Origin: Pleurotus ostreatus/Saccharomyces cerevisiae fusant
Lineage: Eukaryota > Opisthokonta
Assembly: GCA_024196135.1 (NCBI GenBank)
Contig: JAMQCK010000271.1
Span: 1 to 32,269, forward strand
DNA: 32,269 bases
Reading direction: 5' to 3'
In this document: positions 8,717-20,439 of the stretch, piece by piece
How the letters are laid out: every line of letters starts with the position of its first letter
How positions within the stretch are numbered: position 1 is the stretch's first letter
Made by a program: the position numbers and the translations under genes
Notes under the pieces: generated by a model
What the model was told of the DNA's origin: nothing
The model's database searches: none
Seen by the model: only the letters and a program-made list of their open reading frames with translations

Positions 8717-11700
8717 ATGGGTTCGAGAAAATCAGGTATGCCCCGCACAGAATGTGCACAAAGCGTGCCGTTGCTAACCATATAATAGCCCATCTTCCGC
8801 CAGCCCTTTCGCCTGCGCAACAACGCTTTCGGCTCATGGCTGGACTCCACCACTTTCCGGCGTCGTCCTCTGCTTCGCCAACATCACTTGACCTGATTCA
8901 GAACAGGCTTTCGACGGAATGGGGGCCACCACCAGCTGCCAGTCTTGGTTCCTCGCTCTCCGCCTCCACATCCTCCACCCGACTATCTACTTCGCCAGTC
9001 GAGCGATTGTCGCACTCGCTTCCGCAGGCCACCTCACTGTTCTCTTTTCGACCTGACGGGTCGACCGGCCCAGCGTCTGCCGACAGTCGGGAGGCGCTTA
9101 TCATCGAGGATCATCAAAACTTGCCTCAGCGCCCTGCTCACATGTCGGAGGATGAGTTCGGAACACACGTCGTCCGAGTCGACATGGCGCAGAAGATCAA
9201 GGCCGGAAAGAACAGCTCGAACAACTATCCGCGTCATGTTGCTGGCTATGTAAAGTTCTGGGAAGAAAGGGAGTTCTCTCGAGCTCAACAAGACTCTGCG
9301 TACACCCCTGCTGCTGCGCACCCAATAACGGTGACCAAGGCTTGTATCTTCCTAAAGTACGAGTGCGAACGTCCAAAGGTGCGTCCGGCTGCGTCACCTT
9401 GCGCTTCACAATAAACAACAGTAACTGACTCTTATTCAGCGCTCTATCAATGGTCAGGACATTCCTGGCTCCCATGTTGGTCTAGAGCATGTCAAGCAGT
9501 GCATTAGCGCGCTCGAGGAGTATCGCAAATCTCACCAGCACGAAAGCGTATACTCGCTATGTGTGGAGTCCCATACTCCGCTGCGAAGCGATGCGCGGAT
9601 TAGACAGTTCGAGATCTCGATGAAGGCCAGCGAGCCGGAGCGTATCGCAAATGGCCAGAAGTCCAAAGCGAGCGGGACATCCTCGGGTGAGCCTTACATC
9701 TGTCGTCTTTTGGGCAATAACTGAGCATCCTACAGATACATACAAGACATCGGACTTGAAGCGCATAAGTCTTGGCTGCTTGAAGGGCTACATGAGTCCA
9801 TCGAAGATCGTAGCCGCCCTTCGCGATCGCTGCATGCTCCTTTTGTCAGCTTATACCGCCTTCCGTGGAGACAGTGCTCGCATGCTCCTGCTCTCGGACA
9901 TAGGAGCGCAGGATGTTAACATGCCCGAGATTGCAGAGGGTGCTACAGTCATGGTACGTACTTCAGTAATCCAACGTCCATTCCCAAGTAACAGACTTCG
10001 CAGGCGATGATTCTCTTGCGTGATCAGGGAAAGCACATCCAAGACGGGCGCGTTGAGGAGCACGCGGCCTTGCGGCACCGTGACGTAGAATTATGCTGCG
10101 TCAGCGCGATGGCGCTCTATCTTTTTGCGCTCTTCCACATTGCGGGCAGACCCCGTCCTGTTTTTGCACCCAACTTCTCGAGTACTGAGGCGGGCGAGTT
10201 TGGGCGCAGGGAATGGTACACATTGTACGTGTTTCCTGGGCGCGATGGCAATGATACTCAGATGTCGTATCAACGTGCGTGACTCTCTCATCGTACCCAT
10301 TCTAATCTGACGCCGTCTCTAGATCATCTTGCTCGAACCAACAATCTCCATGCCCAGAACGGTGTTCAGATCTCAGCAAAAACACACGCAGGACGCCACT
10401 ATGCCGCTAAGAATATGCGCGATAACCGCGCTTCGCGTCCCGAGACGAAGTCGGTCGGGAAATGGAGCATGAATGGGGATGGTGCTTACGACCGCTACGA
10501 TCATAGCCTTCCAATTGAAGGTATGTTGGCGGCTGCAAACTTCAGCGCTCGGCATCCAGAGGCATATATGATCCTTCGTAACTCCCTAGGTAAGCACGCT
10601 CACCGCTTCTATCAGCCTTTCAGCTCATATAATGACAGAACCGCCCGAGGAACTTATGGCGTCAATCTTTCCCTGGGTGGAAGAGGAGGTCGCAGCAATG
10701 GAGGAGCGTCGCCGAGCTCACGGCTCTCGAGCAGACGACTACGCCCTCAAGAACTTCTTGGATTTTCTATGCAGGTCGCGGCGGATCCTCGTCCAAGATG
10801 CGGCTTGTCTATACTCAATAGACGCCACCTGTGACTTTTTGCGCTATCCGCCCTTCAACACCACCACCTTTCAAGAGTTTGCCCTCTCGTCAGTCGGTGT
10901 CATCCAACAAGTCGAACAAGCGCATCGTACCAACATACGCAACCTGCCCGCCCACCTGTCCGATGCCTTCCGCGGAGTTGTCGCACAGTTCAGCGCCGAG
11001 CAGCGCCTGATGCAGGCCCAGTTTGCGCAGCGTCTCAATAGTCTGGAAAGTGCCTGCATTGGTGCACTCGAGCCGAAACCCAAGCGCGCGCGCAAGTCAT
11101 CGCCCCATATCACAACGATAGGTAAGTGCTACTGTTAATTGTGTAGCCATTATGCTGACCACTAGCAAGTCCCAGCCATCCTACCATCTGCATCAGCACC
11201 ATCGCCCCGCATGCCAGCACCCATCTCTCATAGCACCACACCGGAGCTGTCTGGCCACCCGACAACACCGTTACCGCCTTCGCCGCCTGCTCAATCATCT
11301 CAAATTCCTTCTCCGGCTACACTCCCGACGTTTAATCCTGGTGTCTTTGTCCATCAGCTTACGCCAGTCGTCAATCCCCTCCAAAGGCAACAGGACGACG
11401 CACTTCAGCGACTGAAGAACATGTATGGAGAAGACCGCCTTGCGCATCACCAATGGACCTGGATCCAATCGACAACTGCTGCACCATCGCGCTGGGTTCC
11501 GACTTATCGGTTTGCGAGGACGCGCTCTATTCTGGATGCGACTGGGTGCACCTCCGAGCGTCCAGTGACCGTCAACGACATCTGGGAGGAGCACATTGTA
11601 GGACTTGATGGGCACCTCTCGATCAGCCAGCTCAACGCGGAGTGGGGCAGCGAATGGAGGCGCGGCAACAACAGCGAGAAGTCCGAGGCAACACGGCGAG

Positions 11701-11921
11701 GTCGGATAGTAGAGCTGGTCACAAAGCTGTCGCAGCGGCCGAACTGGAACTCAAAGCTCGCTCTGAAGTTCCTGGCGCAGCGCTACCCTATTGGACACCC
11801 ACCTTTCCGGACGCTTCGGCAGTTTGTCGAATATATTCAGAAGAAGGACAAGGAAACTGGCGGGCATCCCAATTTCGATCTAGTACTTCAGTCGGCAGAG
11901 ACGTATCATGGCAGTGAATAA
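8717..11921 (+). CDS. Crypton-type tyrosine recombinase with GCR1_C-like DNA-binding domain (about 948 aa)
   Basis: The product is a DNA-cutting and rejoining enzyme of the fungal Crypton transposon class. The model is join(8717..8735, 8789..9378, 9440..9686, 9736..9953, 10004..10274, 10323..10589, 10639..11121, 11170..11921). All introns are GT-AG, 48-61 nt, and phases match throughout. Residues about 290-515 form the recombinase core (Ndc10 domain 2-like). The first catalytic Arg is R329 or R334 in AFRGDSAR, the HxxR box is H470-AG-R473, and the nucleophile is Y504 or Y507 in GDGAYDRYDHSLP. A coiled-coil-like stretch follows, with a nuclear-signal-like PKPKRARK near the end of exon 7, then a Ser/Pro linker. 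A GCR1_C-like domain (TVNDIWEEHIVGLDG, then WGSEWRR) lies near the C-terminus. The tiny first exon is the least certain part; ATG 8836 is the alternative start. No stop or frameshift interrupts the model. Confidence 0.85.
8717..11921 (+). mobile_element. Crypton DNA transposon (ends not resolved)
   Basis: Cryptons carry a single tyrosine-recombinase gene and no terminal inverted repeats, so only the coding body can be placed. The sequence TCACGTGA occurs once on each side of the gene (8318-8325 and 12199-12206). An 8-bp palindrome can recur by chance, so it is not used as a boundary. Intact catalytic residues and a full open model suggest a recently active copy or a domesticated gene under selection. 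Confidence 0.6.
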
Positions 11922-12400
11922 TATTTGGTGTTTAATGTGCTTGTATAGCACGTAGCTGACACCGTGTGCGCACCCTTCTGTAGTCTGAAAGTCCACGGGC
12001 TCGGACCCCGCCCTCGGGACAGACCAGCCAAAGATGTGTGCTCTACGGCTACCCTCCACACCTGCCACATCTTTCCCTCCATGCTTACGCGTCTGCGCTC
12101 ATTGCGTATGCCGTACCACGCTGGGTGCGAGCGAATCAAAGGAGTAACGGTGTGACTTGAACTCTTGGAAGATTACTAAGCGATTCCTACAGTTGAGATC
12201 ACGTGACAGCTCGGTGCCGCAAGTTCAACTTCAAGTCGCAGTTTTGACGGTCTTGCAGCAGCCACGGGCTCACATTCATTGGAACAGAAGATCTTGGATG
12301 AGAATACGATTCAAAGGACGAGATATACACAAAGAAATGTGGAATACAGGGAAGTAGACAGTACGAATACAAACTTACATTTGCAGCCGGCAGACGTCAC
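11922..12400. other. Convergent intergenic region, no gene seen
   Basis: This is the 3' side of the Crypton gene and of the minus-strand gene ending at 12401. Short open frames have no coding character. A palindromic TCACGTGA lies at 12199-12206. No RNA gene or repeat was recognised. Confidence 0.4.
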
Positions 12401-14189
12401 CTACGCCTCATCCAATGGTGAACCCGCTGCTTCCTTCGCAGTGCGACTGATGTTATGGAGCGTCTCCAGAAACCCCTTCGCACCAATCAACGCTGTACTA
12501 CCCTCTATGAGGTCCTTGACCGCAGGGGTGTCAGAATACATCTCGTACAGCTCGACACCGTCCGTCGCTTGACGGTACCAGAATTCCTGACGGTCGGTCA
12601 CGTAGTATATGTCCTTCAGCTTGACCGGCCTCCCCTAATATGCGTGAATCATGCAATCACCGACGTACATAGCCGCCATGCTCACCGTATTCGGAAACTT
12701 CTTGGACAGATACTCGTCCTTGAACCCTAGCGCGAACCTCCAATGCGCCAATATCTCCGCGCATGTGAGTGTGTTGGCGCTCTTGTTCTTCTTGAACGAC
12801 GTATATCCTTCACGTTCTTGCAGCGCGCCTTCGAGCCAAGCGAGATCTTGAGCGATCTTGTCCTTGTCAATCAGGGAGCGCGCCACGCCGCGACCCCGGT
12901 AATGGTCCATCATAGATGTTGTCCCGGCTTCGCGGGCCTGAGCAAGACGCGAGAGCCATTCGTCTGTAATCCATGGCATGAGTAAGCGAAACACAGCAAG
13001 ACTAAAACCTACATGCGTCGCCTTCGGCACTGGAGGATGTGGGCAGTCGCGCTAAAGCGAGCCACGATAAGTTGTTCGACTTGAGAATGAATGTCAGTCC
13101 ATGTCTATCGCGAGAGCGAGAGCAATAACACACCATTTCGACGTACAATGTGATGGGCACTTCAGGATCTGGCAACACAAGGCGTGGGATGCAGATATCA
13201 TCCGGAATAATGCCCGACTCCGCGCCAGACCAGTGGTAAATCACATAGCGAGCGGTGGTCAGAAGGACCTCGGTCTCACGCGAGATCTTAACCTCAACTG
13301 CGCGGTACGATGAGCCCATGTCGGCAATGGTGATGATGAGCACTCACAGTCCAGGCGGCTGCTAGGGCAGTCGTGAAGGGCCTGAACAATGTCATATGTT
13401 GCGGCAACTCGTGCACCAAGCGGACTGTTGAGTTGGACTGGGATACCGATGGTGACCATGGTCGGCAGAATTTGCAGCGCGTATGGCTGGCGCACATCCT
13501 TGAGGAAGACCGTCAAGGGGGACGGGATCTCATACAGAGTCAGCAGTGAAGATGAATTCAATGCGGGGGACTCACGATCATAGGTGTAACGTCGCCGGGA
13601 GGAACTCCCGCATTGTCCGCGCCGTAGCGCGGCCCATCCGCAAGTTCTGTCGACTGATGAGAAGCGGGCGAGCATCCCGCATTCCCGAACGTCGCAGAAG
13701 TGGGGCCAGGATGAGAACCCTGAGAGTTTTCAGTCCTTGAGGGTTGACGAAGTATGCCTTCGTACCTCTGATGCGCACGACGGCTGCTCCGAGACCGATG
13801 CAGGTTGCTGACGGCGTGTCTTCTGCACCCTCACCCCATAGCCCGGCTCGAACGTCTTCCTCGGCGCGCTCGTACCGAAGTGGTGGTCCTTGCTGAGCAG
13901 CGCGGTCTTCAAGATATCGCTCTTCGAGTTGGAGTTGACCTTGAGCCCACTTGCGCGAAGCCGCGCATGTTGTTCGGGCTGGGACCTGATGAGCGCGTAG
14001 AGCCGGGGCCGCGTGAGCTTGCTGCTCGAGTACTTTGTAAGCGATCAAGTTCGGCATGGAGGGAGGACGGAGAACGCACTCAAGGTCGGCCTGCTCGTAA
14101 GGCCGCATCTCGGGCCCTGCGCTACGCGTGTTGTCGTGTGCTGACTGAGCCGCGCTCTGAAGGGGCTGGGGCTGAGGCGATTCGGCCAT
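12401..14189 (-). CDS. Hypothetical protein, eight exons (about 471 aa)
   Basis: I do not recognise the family. The model is complement(join(12401..12634, 12686..12963, 13013..13079, 13134..13297, 13348..13528, 13576..13767, 13835..13978, 14034..14189)). Introns are GT-AG, 47-67 nt, and every phase matches. The N-terminus is Gln/Pro/Ala-rich, followed by a basic stretch (APRKTFEPGYG) and a Ser/Thr/Gly-rich linker. The C-terminal 300 residues look globular, with clear alpha/beta character (SPLTVFLKDVRQPYALQIL, TEVLLTTARYVIYHWSGAES, LAHWRFALGFKDEYLSKKFP, IYYVTDRQEFWYRQ). The last intron (12635..12685, 51 nt) is in frame and ends in a TAG that would otherwise be a stop. If it is not spliced, the protein ends 15 residues after KKFPNT. 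Confidence 0.6.
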
Positions 14190-15174
14190 GCCGGTGAAGA
14201 CTGAGAGTTATGTCGCTGTTGACGAGGAGGGGAACGCGAGGAAGGGCACGCGATGGACGTTGAGGGGAGAAGGGAGAGGACGGGCTCGGAGCGTTGGACC
14301 TCTCCGAGCCACGACCTGGCTCGTGCGCCTGCGCCGAGGGAGGCGCGACCGCCGCTTTCGCGCATGTTACGAGGGGGGACCTGTCCGCTTTCTTCAGGTA
14401 CGGACTGAGACGGGGGAGAGCACAAGACGAGGCGCAGCGATCAGCGCCTCGCCGAGTGCGGGGTAGGCGCACGTCACTGATAAGCGCCGGGCGTCAATCA
14501 GGCGGCAGCGGCCGGGGCGCATGGCTGCCGCGGACCGGAAATCGAGCGGAAACCTCGCAAAAACCGATGGAATTCATTGAGTTGAACTACGATGACGCGA
14601 CTGTGAGACGAGGCCCGGTCGACGGGCGGGACCCGCGGTCGCCGCTTTCGCGAGCGCCCAAACCGTCCGATATACGCTCGGTTTCCGCGAACGCGGCGAC
14701 CGCGGCTGCCTTATAAGGCGACTCAAGGTCGAGGACCCGCGGCGTAACCGGCGCCACCTCAAGGGCGCCCGTCTGGCGGGCGTTTGTCGCGACACGCGCT
14801 TGTAACCCGGTCCAAGCGGGGGTGACCGGGCAACATCTATTGTGTCGGTACATACCCTGAATGATTTGTGAATGACTCCATCAATGTACTCAGCGACTTT
14901 AGCACACGATATACTCTCGGGTTGTGCTCTAGATGTCCAGGTGCAGTTATTACCGGTACAAACTCTGTCGCCATAAGTTAGAAGCTTCTCTCTGTCCCTT
15001 GTTGATCGCTCGAAAGTTGAACATACTGTACGCTCGTGACCGCTGCGTGACTCCGCACGTGGATCCGACATTTGAGGATCGACCACTTAATTTCCCCCTT
15101 CCCCTCATCCTTCGTGACGTTCCCCAGCTCCTCCTAGGTCCCATAATATAGCCGTTGCGGCTCCTGCGCGTGCG
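14190..15174. promoter_or_regulatory. Divergent GC-rich promoter region
   Basis: This separates the minus-strand gene starting at 14189 from exportin-T starting at 15175. Its centre is very GC-rich, with CGCG-containing repeats listed separately. TTATAAGG occurs at 14712-14719, and an AT-rich CATAATATAG lies at 15141-15150, about 25-35 nt before the exportin-T ATG. Plus-strand frames such as 14294-14716 have no recognisable domain and are taken as non-coding. Confidence 0.4.
14344..14704. repeat. 19-bp inverted repeat plus a third related copy
   Basis: The 19-bp sequence CGCGGTCGCCGCTTTCGCG at 14634-14652 is inverted at 14686-14704 with one mismatch, leaving a 33-nt loop. A third, directly oriented relative (CGCGACCGCCGCTTTCGCG) lies at 14344-14362. 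The arrangement could extrude a hairpin or bind a dimeric regulator of one or both divergent genes. Confidence 0.7.
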
Positions 15175-18100
15175 ATGGACGTCGAACTTCAACAAGTCGT
15201 GCAAGCTATCAACATCGCTGCAGATCCCACACAGCAGGCGTCTGACGTCTACCAGCAAGCGCTCGCGTATCTGCAGTCGATCCAGCAAAACGGGGAGTCG
15301 AGTTGGCGACTCGCACTCCATCTCTTTGTAGACCAGAATGCGGACGGCACGCGCAAGTACCCCACGCAGGCGCGTTTCTTCGCGTTGCGCGTGCTAGATG
15401 ACTTCTTCGACGAAAGGTGAGAGATCGTCCAAGAAGTCCTGCAATCCATTCGAGCATCCCTCAGAAATTGTCCCCTATACGACGCGTACTGGGCACTGAG
15501 CTGATCGCTTGCGTTTACAGGCTAGTGCCCTTCGATCAAGAGACGTTCAGCACCCTGCAACAGGCCATGCTCGCGTACATCCAGTCAGAATACGTCTTTG
15601 GAGCAGCAGAAGCTAGTGCGACATGTGCGTGCTCCGTATCTCTCTCTATCCTTCACTGACCCCATCACTTGCAGTCCTCCGCAACAAGTTCTCCCACACG
15701 CTCACCTTGTTCTTCCTCTGCACCTACATCGACCAATGGCCCTCCTTCTTCACCGATCTCTTCACTTGCATCCAGCCTGCCGAGGGCTCCTCAGAACGCA
15801 CGTTCAACCGCCACGTCTCCCTCCTCTTCTTCCGCGTCATGCTCGAGATCTCTGGCGAGGTCGCGGACCAGTTGATCAAGACCGCCCGCACGTTCAACGC
15901 AGAGCGCCACGCGCGCGATGGTCGTGTGCGCGATGCCGTACGCGAACGCGACGCCCCGCGCATCAACGAGGCTGTCTTGACCATCGTGTCGGACGCCGCT
16001 CGCCGGATGGAGACGCTTCGCAAGGATGGGTCAGCCTCTCGAGAAACGGAAGAGGTGGAGGAGATGGTGGACCTGGGGATCAGGACCTTCGGCTCGTACG
16101 TCGGTGCGTGGCCGTCCTCTATGCGCGATTATGGCTGACGAGCTTCGACAGGTTGGATCGACATCAACCTGACTGTGACGCCGACGACTGTGCCCCTGCT
16201 GTTCACTCTGCTCGCCGACTCCTCCCTTCCCATCCGTCTCGCTACCTCCGTCTCTTTGTTGCGCATCGTGTCAAAAGGCTTGAAAGAGCCCGGCGACAAG
16301 CTACAACTTCTCAAAATTCTATCCCTTGGGCAAGTCATCGACGCTCTAGAAACGAAGACACGAGAACAGCAGATAGACAGGGGGACCGATACCGACGAAG
16401 GCGAAGAATCCTATCGAGAAGCTCTTGGAAAGTTGCTCAATGTACTTGGGCTTGAGCTGATGAAGCTGATCGAGGTAGGCCTGTGTCAACGAATACCGAA
16501 TGATCAGATTAACCTTCATTGAAGGACACCACTGCGACCGACGCCGTCAAGGCAGAAGCAAGTTCCTACCTAGAACAGATCCTACCTGTCACCTTGAGAT
16601 TCATGGCGGACGAGTACGATGACACTTGCAACACCGTCTTCCCCTTCCTGCAAGCCTTGTTGACCAATGTGAGTCTGTTTCTACCTTCGCGCCTTTGCCG
16701 AGTCTGAACGTTTGAGCAGTACAAGCGCCTGCGACGCGCCTCTACCGACCCTCTCCCAGAACAGAAGCGCGCATTCCTGGCGTCCTTGGTTCAAGTCATC
16801 CTAACCAAACTCAAATGGGACGAAGATGCAGAACCAGAAGACTTAGATGAAGACGAGAACACAGAGTTCGAGAATCTGAGAAAGGTGCACTGCAGTGCTT
16901 CATGGGTTGCGGACTCCACTTACGCGCCGTTCGCCAGGATTTGCGCGTCTTCATGGACTCCGTCTCTGTCATCGACCAGCCGCTGGTTCTGGATGCGGTG
17001 CGAACGCTCGTGCTAGGCACCTTCACTGCGTATCAGGAAGGGTCACAAATCAAGTGGAACGATGCGGAGTTGGCTGTCTACCTCGTCTACGTCTTCGGCG
17101 AAGTCAACAAATGCAAGTCTTGTTCTCTACAGTCATCGGCAAGACACTGACCGGTCCCTTGCAGCCACCTCGAGCAAAGGCAGAGCGGCATTCTGCGAAG
17201 CCCCTCCGGCCGTGAAGGGTCAGCCTCACGACTACAGCCAATACCCTCTGACTGCGCATGGCGCCGTTCTCTTCGCCATGGTGCAGTCCGGCATCGTCAG
17301 CTACCCTCATCGCGCGGTCTCCCTGCAGTACTTCGAGAGCGTCGCACGTTACCCGGACTTCTTCAAGGTCAGGAAAGAGTGCATACCACCGACGCTAGAA
17401 GCGATGATTGATTCTCGGTAGGTGGCCCTCTTGCTGAGTCACCTATGGTTGCATCGTGCTTACGCCGTCATCATAGCGGTGTCCACAATGAGAACCAGAA
17501 CTACCGCCTACGCGTGTACTACCTCTTCTACCGCTTCATCAGGGACGGAAAGTCGGACATCTCCCCGGAACTCGCCGTGCGCATCATCAACAGCATCCGC
17601 GACTTGCTGCCCGTCGAAGTCGCGCCCATCGAGACGGAAGACAAGGATGCAGACCCGCTCGCCGAAGCCGTCAATAACGCCGCGTTCAACTCGCACATCT
17701 ACCTCCACGAGATCGCGGGCATGCTCTGCTCCTTGCTGTACAAGGAGCCGCAGGAGCAAAGCGCACTGCTCATGAGCCTCGTGCGCCCCATGATGGACGA
17801 CCTCAGCGCAAGCTTCGAGACCGCGAAGGCGACGCGGGATACAGTGGCCATCATTCGCGTACACCATATCATCATGGCACTGGGGAACATCGCCAAGGGG
17901 TTCCCCGACATGCCGGCGCCGCCGCTGCCTGAGGGCTACATCGTACCCCCGCTGGACGTCTTCACGCAGACGGCGCAGGCAATCCTGGTGTGCTTGGAGG
18001 CGATGAACGTGTTCAAGATCATTCGGGATGCGGCGAGATTTGCGTTCGCGCGAATCCTGGCTACGACGGGGCCGAACGTGACGCACCTCATCCCGCCGCT

Positions 18101-18999
18101 CATGACGAACTTGTTGACGCACTTCGAGCCGACGGAGCTAGTGGACTTCCTAAACTTCATTGGGTTGCTGTTGCACAAGCTGAAGGTGAGCCACCCCGTC
18201 GTTTCTGTAAGACAGTGCAGGGACTGACGTGGACTTCGTACAGCGTGATATCTTCGACGTTCTTGACGAGCTGATTGGCCCGCTGACGGATCACATCGGA
18301 CGCATTGTCTCTCAGCCTGTCCAGGGAACGGATGAAGAGCGTGATCGCGTCGAGACGCGTCGCGCGCTCATCAACATGTTCAACAGCACCCTCGACTCGG
18401 ATCTCCAGGGCGTCTTCACGTCTTCTCGTGTGTACACTGATCGCTGCATCATCGCTCGCCGCTGACCCCCTGCCAGGAAACAACGCCCGCTTCGAGCAGG
18501 TTATCGAGATGATGCTCGGCTTCGCAACAGACGTGTCCGACCCCGTCACGCAGAGGACAGCGTTCGGGTGGATGAACCGCAGCGTGCAGGTTTGGGGTCA
18601 GCCTGCTGGTGCAGATGGCACACCGAGCACCGGCATCCCCGGCTTCGAGCGCTTCATCTACGAGCGCTACGTCCCTGCAGCATTCGCGGTGCCCGCCAAC
18701 CCAGCCTTTAACCCGAAGGACGGCCAGTCAGTCGTGGTAAGCGCGGGTTTCCTTTCATTCATGCTTCAGAGACTGATCGCGCGGACTCGCAGGTCCTTCA
18801 CGAAATCGCCAACCTCCTACAAAAGATATGCAAAACGCGCGGCGACGAGGCGTACAACTTCTTCCTCTCCGCGTTCTTCCCGTCGCAGAACTGGCCAGCG
18901 GACACCGCGCTCGAGCTGACGACAAAGATGCGCGATCTTGAGCCGCGGGTCTTCCGCAAGTACTTCCACGACTTCGTGCGCTCGTCGCGCGGGCTGTAG
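15175..18999 (+). CDS. LOS1/XPOT: Exportin-T, tRNA nuclear export receptor (about 1064 aa)
   Basis: An importin-beta-family, HEAT-repeat receptor that carries mature tRNA out of the nucleus with Ran-GTP. The model is join(15175..15416, 15521..15624, 15675..16103, 16152..16474, 16525..16668, 16720..16884, 16938..17112, 17165..17417, 17477..18185, 18244..18427, 18477..18736, 18793..18999), with every phase matching. Family marks are the LRNKFSHTLTLFFLCTYIDQ segment (Xpo1-like domain), GWIDINLTV, the AVYLVYVFGE stretch, VSLQYFESVARYPDFF and NYRLRVYYLFYRFIRD. Length fits the family (about 960-1100 aa). The intron after 17112 has a GCAAGT donor, a GC-AG intron required by the frame; the others are GT-AG. 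A diverged piece of this gene recurs as a pseudogene near 22.6-23.1 kb. Confidence 0.9.
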
Positions 19000-19362
19000 A
19001 TGGAGGATGGTTGCTTGACGGGTGGCGGCTTAGCGCGTCGACCGCGGCTTGCTCCTCGCGGTTCAGTCCACTGTATAGATGCCGGTTGCGCGGGCGTCGC
19101 TGCTGCAGATCTACTAAAACTAATCTTATTCTTACGCTCAGCACATTGTACTCCCCATTGCATATCTTAGTAGCATAGTGTAGGCTTTAAATCAACCAAA
19201 TTGTATTGCGCAGGGAAAACGACGAGGCTTGGCAGGCGGTAGAAACCGATGATGAGTATATGAGATCGAGGCGCGTCTAGCGCACTCCGTGAGTCCAATA
19301 CATCTCGTGCACATAAGATAGGTAGTCGGGAAATAGATACAAGGAGGGTAGACGAAGGCAAG
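19000..19362. other. Convergent intergenic region, no gene seen
   Basis: This holds the 3' ends of exportin-T (plus) and the EthD gene (minus). Short minus-strand frames have no recognisable domain. AT-rich stretches at 19117-19135 and 19186-19210 may include the polyadenylation signals. Confidence 0.4.
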
Positions 19363-19901
19363 TTATAACTTGGCCTTGGTGGTGAACCTGGTGTGGTCGA
19401 AGCCTAGCCACAGATCCAACGGCAGAACCTGGGAGCTCTCGTGGTCGACAAACTGGAGTTCATCGGGGTAGATGACGGTCTGATATTCTTCGGAGTCCCA
19501 CATCTATGTGAAGTCATCAGAGTTATGCTCTCGAGGTAGCAGGACGACAACGCACCTCCTGAATATCCTGATATGATTCCGCCTCGAACATCGCGATCCC
19601 GTCGAAGCCGGTGATGGGTATGCCCTTCAGCTCGTTCCACGCCTTCGCGGTAGACGAAGAGATGTGCATCTGCAGTGCGTGTGTGAGGATATGACCGAGG
19701 CTCGACGCATAAACTCCTCACCTGCTCGTAACGTAGCAGGCACTTGTGCACGATGCGCGTGCTCATGAAGACCTTGGCGTGGTGGTTCAGCCAGTAGTCG
19801 GCAAACTCGTCGTAGGACATGTCCTTCCGACGCTTGACAAGGATGGCCATACGGACCCGGTCCTTGCGTAGAGATCCGGGCGCGCTCTTTCCGTCAGACA
19901 T
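19363..19901 (-). CDS. EthD-domain protein (144 aa)
   Basis: A small ferredoxin-fold-like protein of the EthD family, known in fungi from dehydratases and from uncharacterised stand-alone proteins. The model is complement(join(19363..19503, 19556..19669, 19722..19901)) with two 52-nt GT-AG introns in matching phase. The EthD signature is YDEFADYWLNHHAKVF at about residues 30-45. This family motif is Y-x-x-F-x-x-Y-W-x-x-x-H-A. It is followed by FDGIAMFEAESYQDIQEMW, the typical second half. The C-terminus ends LWLGFDHTRFTTKAKL. The substrate is unknown. A TATAA on the minus strand lies about 110 nt upstream of the start. No polyketide or degradation cluster surrounds it, so a specific enzymatic role cannot be inferred. 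Confidence 0.85.
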
Positions 19902-20008
19902 TGCGATTGAAGAAGGACGAGGCGGGAACGAGTGTAGGGGTAGTTGAGGGCGCGAAGACGGTGGCAGGCGAGAGTCAGTCGGCTGGCATGCGCAGCCTCT
20001 CCTGGGAC

Positions 20009-20013
20009 TTATA
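20009..20013 (-). promoter_or_regulatory. Possible TATA box of the EthD gene
   Basis: On the minus strand this reads TATAA within GGTATAAGTCC, 108 nt before the ATG at 19901. The spacing would give a 5' leader of about 75-80 nt. Confidence 0.35.
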
Positions 20014-20439
20014 CCTCTACACGTTGTGCCTGGGCGCGCCTTACCCCGACTGGATGTGCGCTTGTTCACCACGTCCTAGAGGATATCGTCGACGCAGGTT
20101 CCCATTCCTAAACGGTGCTTAAGAGATAGATGACTTTCTTGTCGTAGACAATCCATGGGGGCGCCTTGAGAGACTGAGATAGCATCCAGTTCATCGAGGT
20201 AGGTAGGCGGCCATGCTGGCGAAGGGCAAACGACGCGGATGAGAACTCGGCTTCTGCCGTAGCGCATACCTCCGACGACCCAAAGAGGTAATTTATGTCT
20301 CTTGGTCTCCGGGTCGACTTGCATGTACAGTATCTTAAGCTACAGCCAGCTACTTAGCCATCTCGACGCATACGCTCGCAAGCAAAGTCAAGGCTGGAGT
20401 CACCGAGGGGTTGCGACAGATAAAGTGACCGCGAGATGG

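Noticed and set aside
17508..18122. 204-codon minus-strand frame inside exportin-T
   Set aside because: It is antisense to a conserved exportin-T exon, with His/Arg-rich shadow composition.
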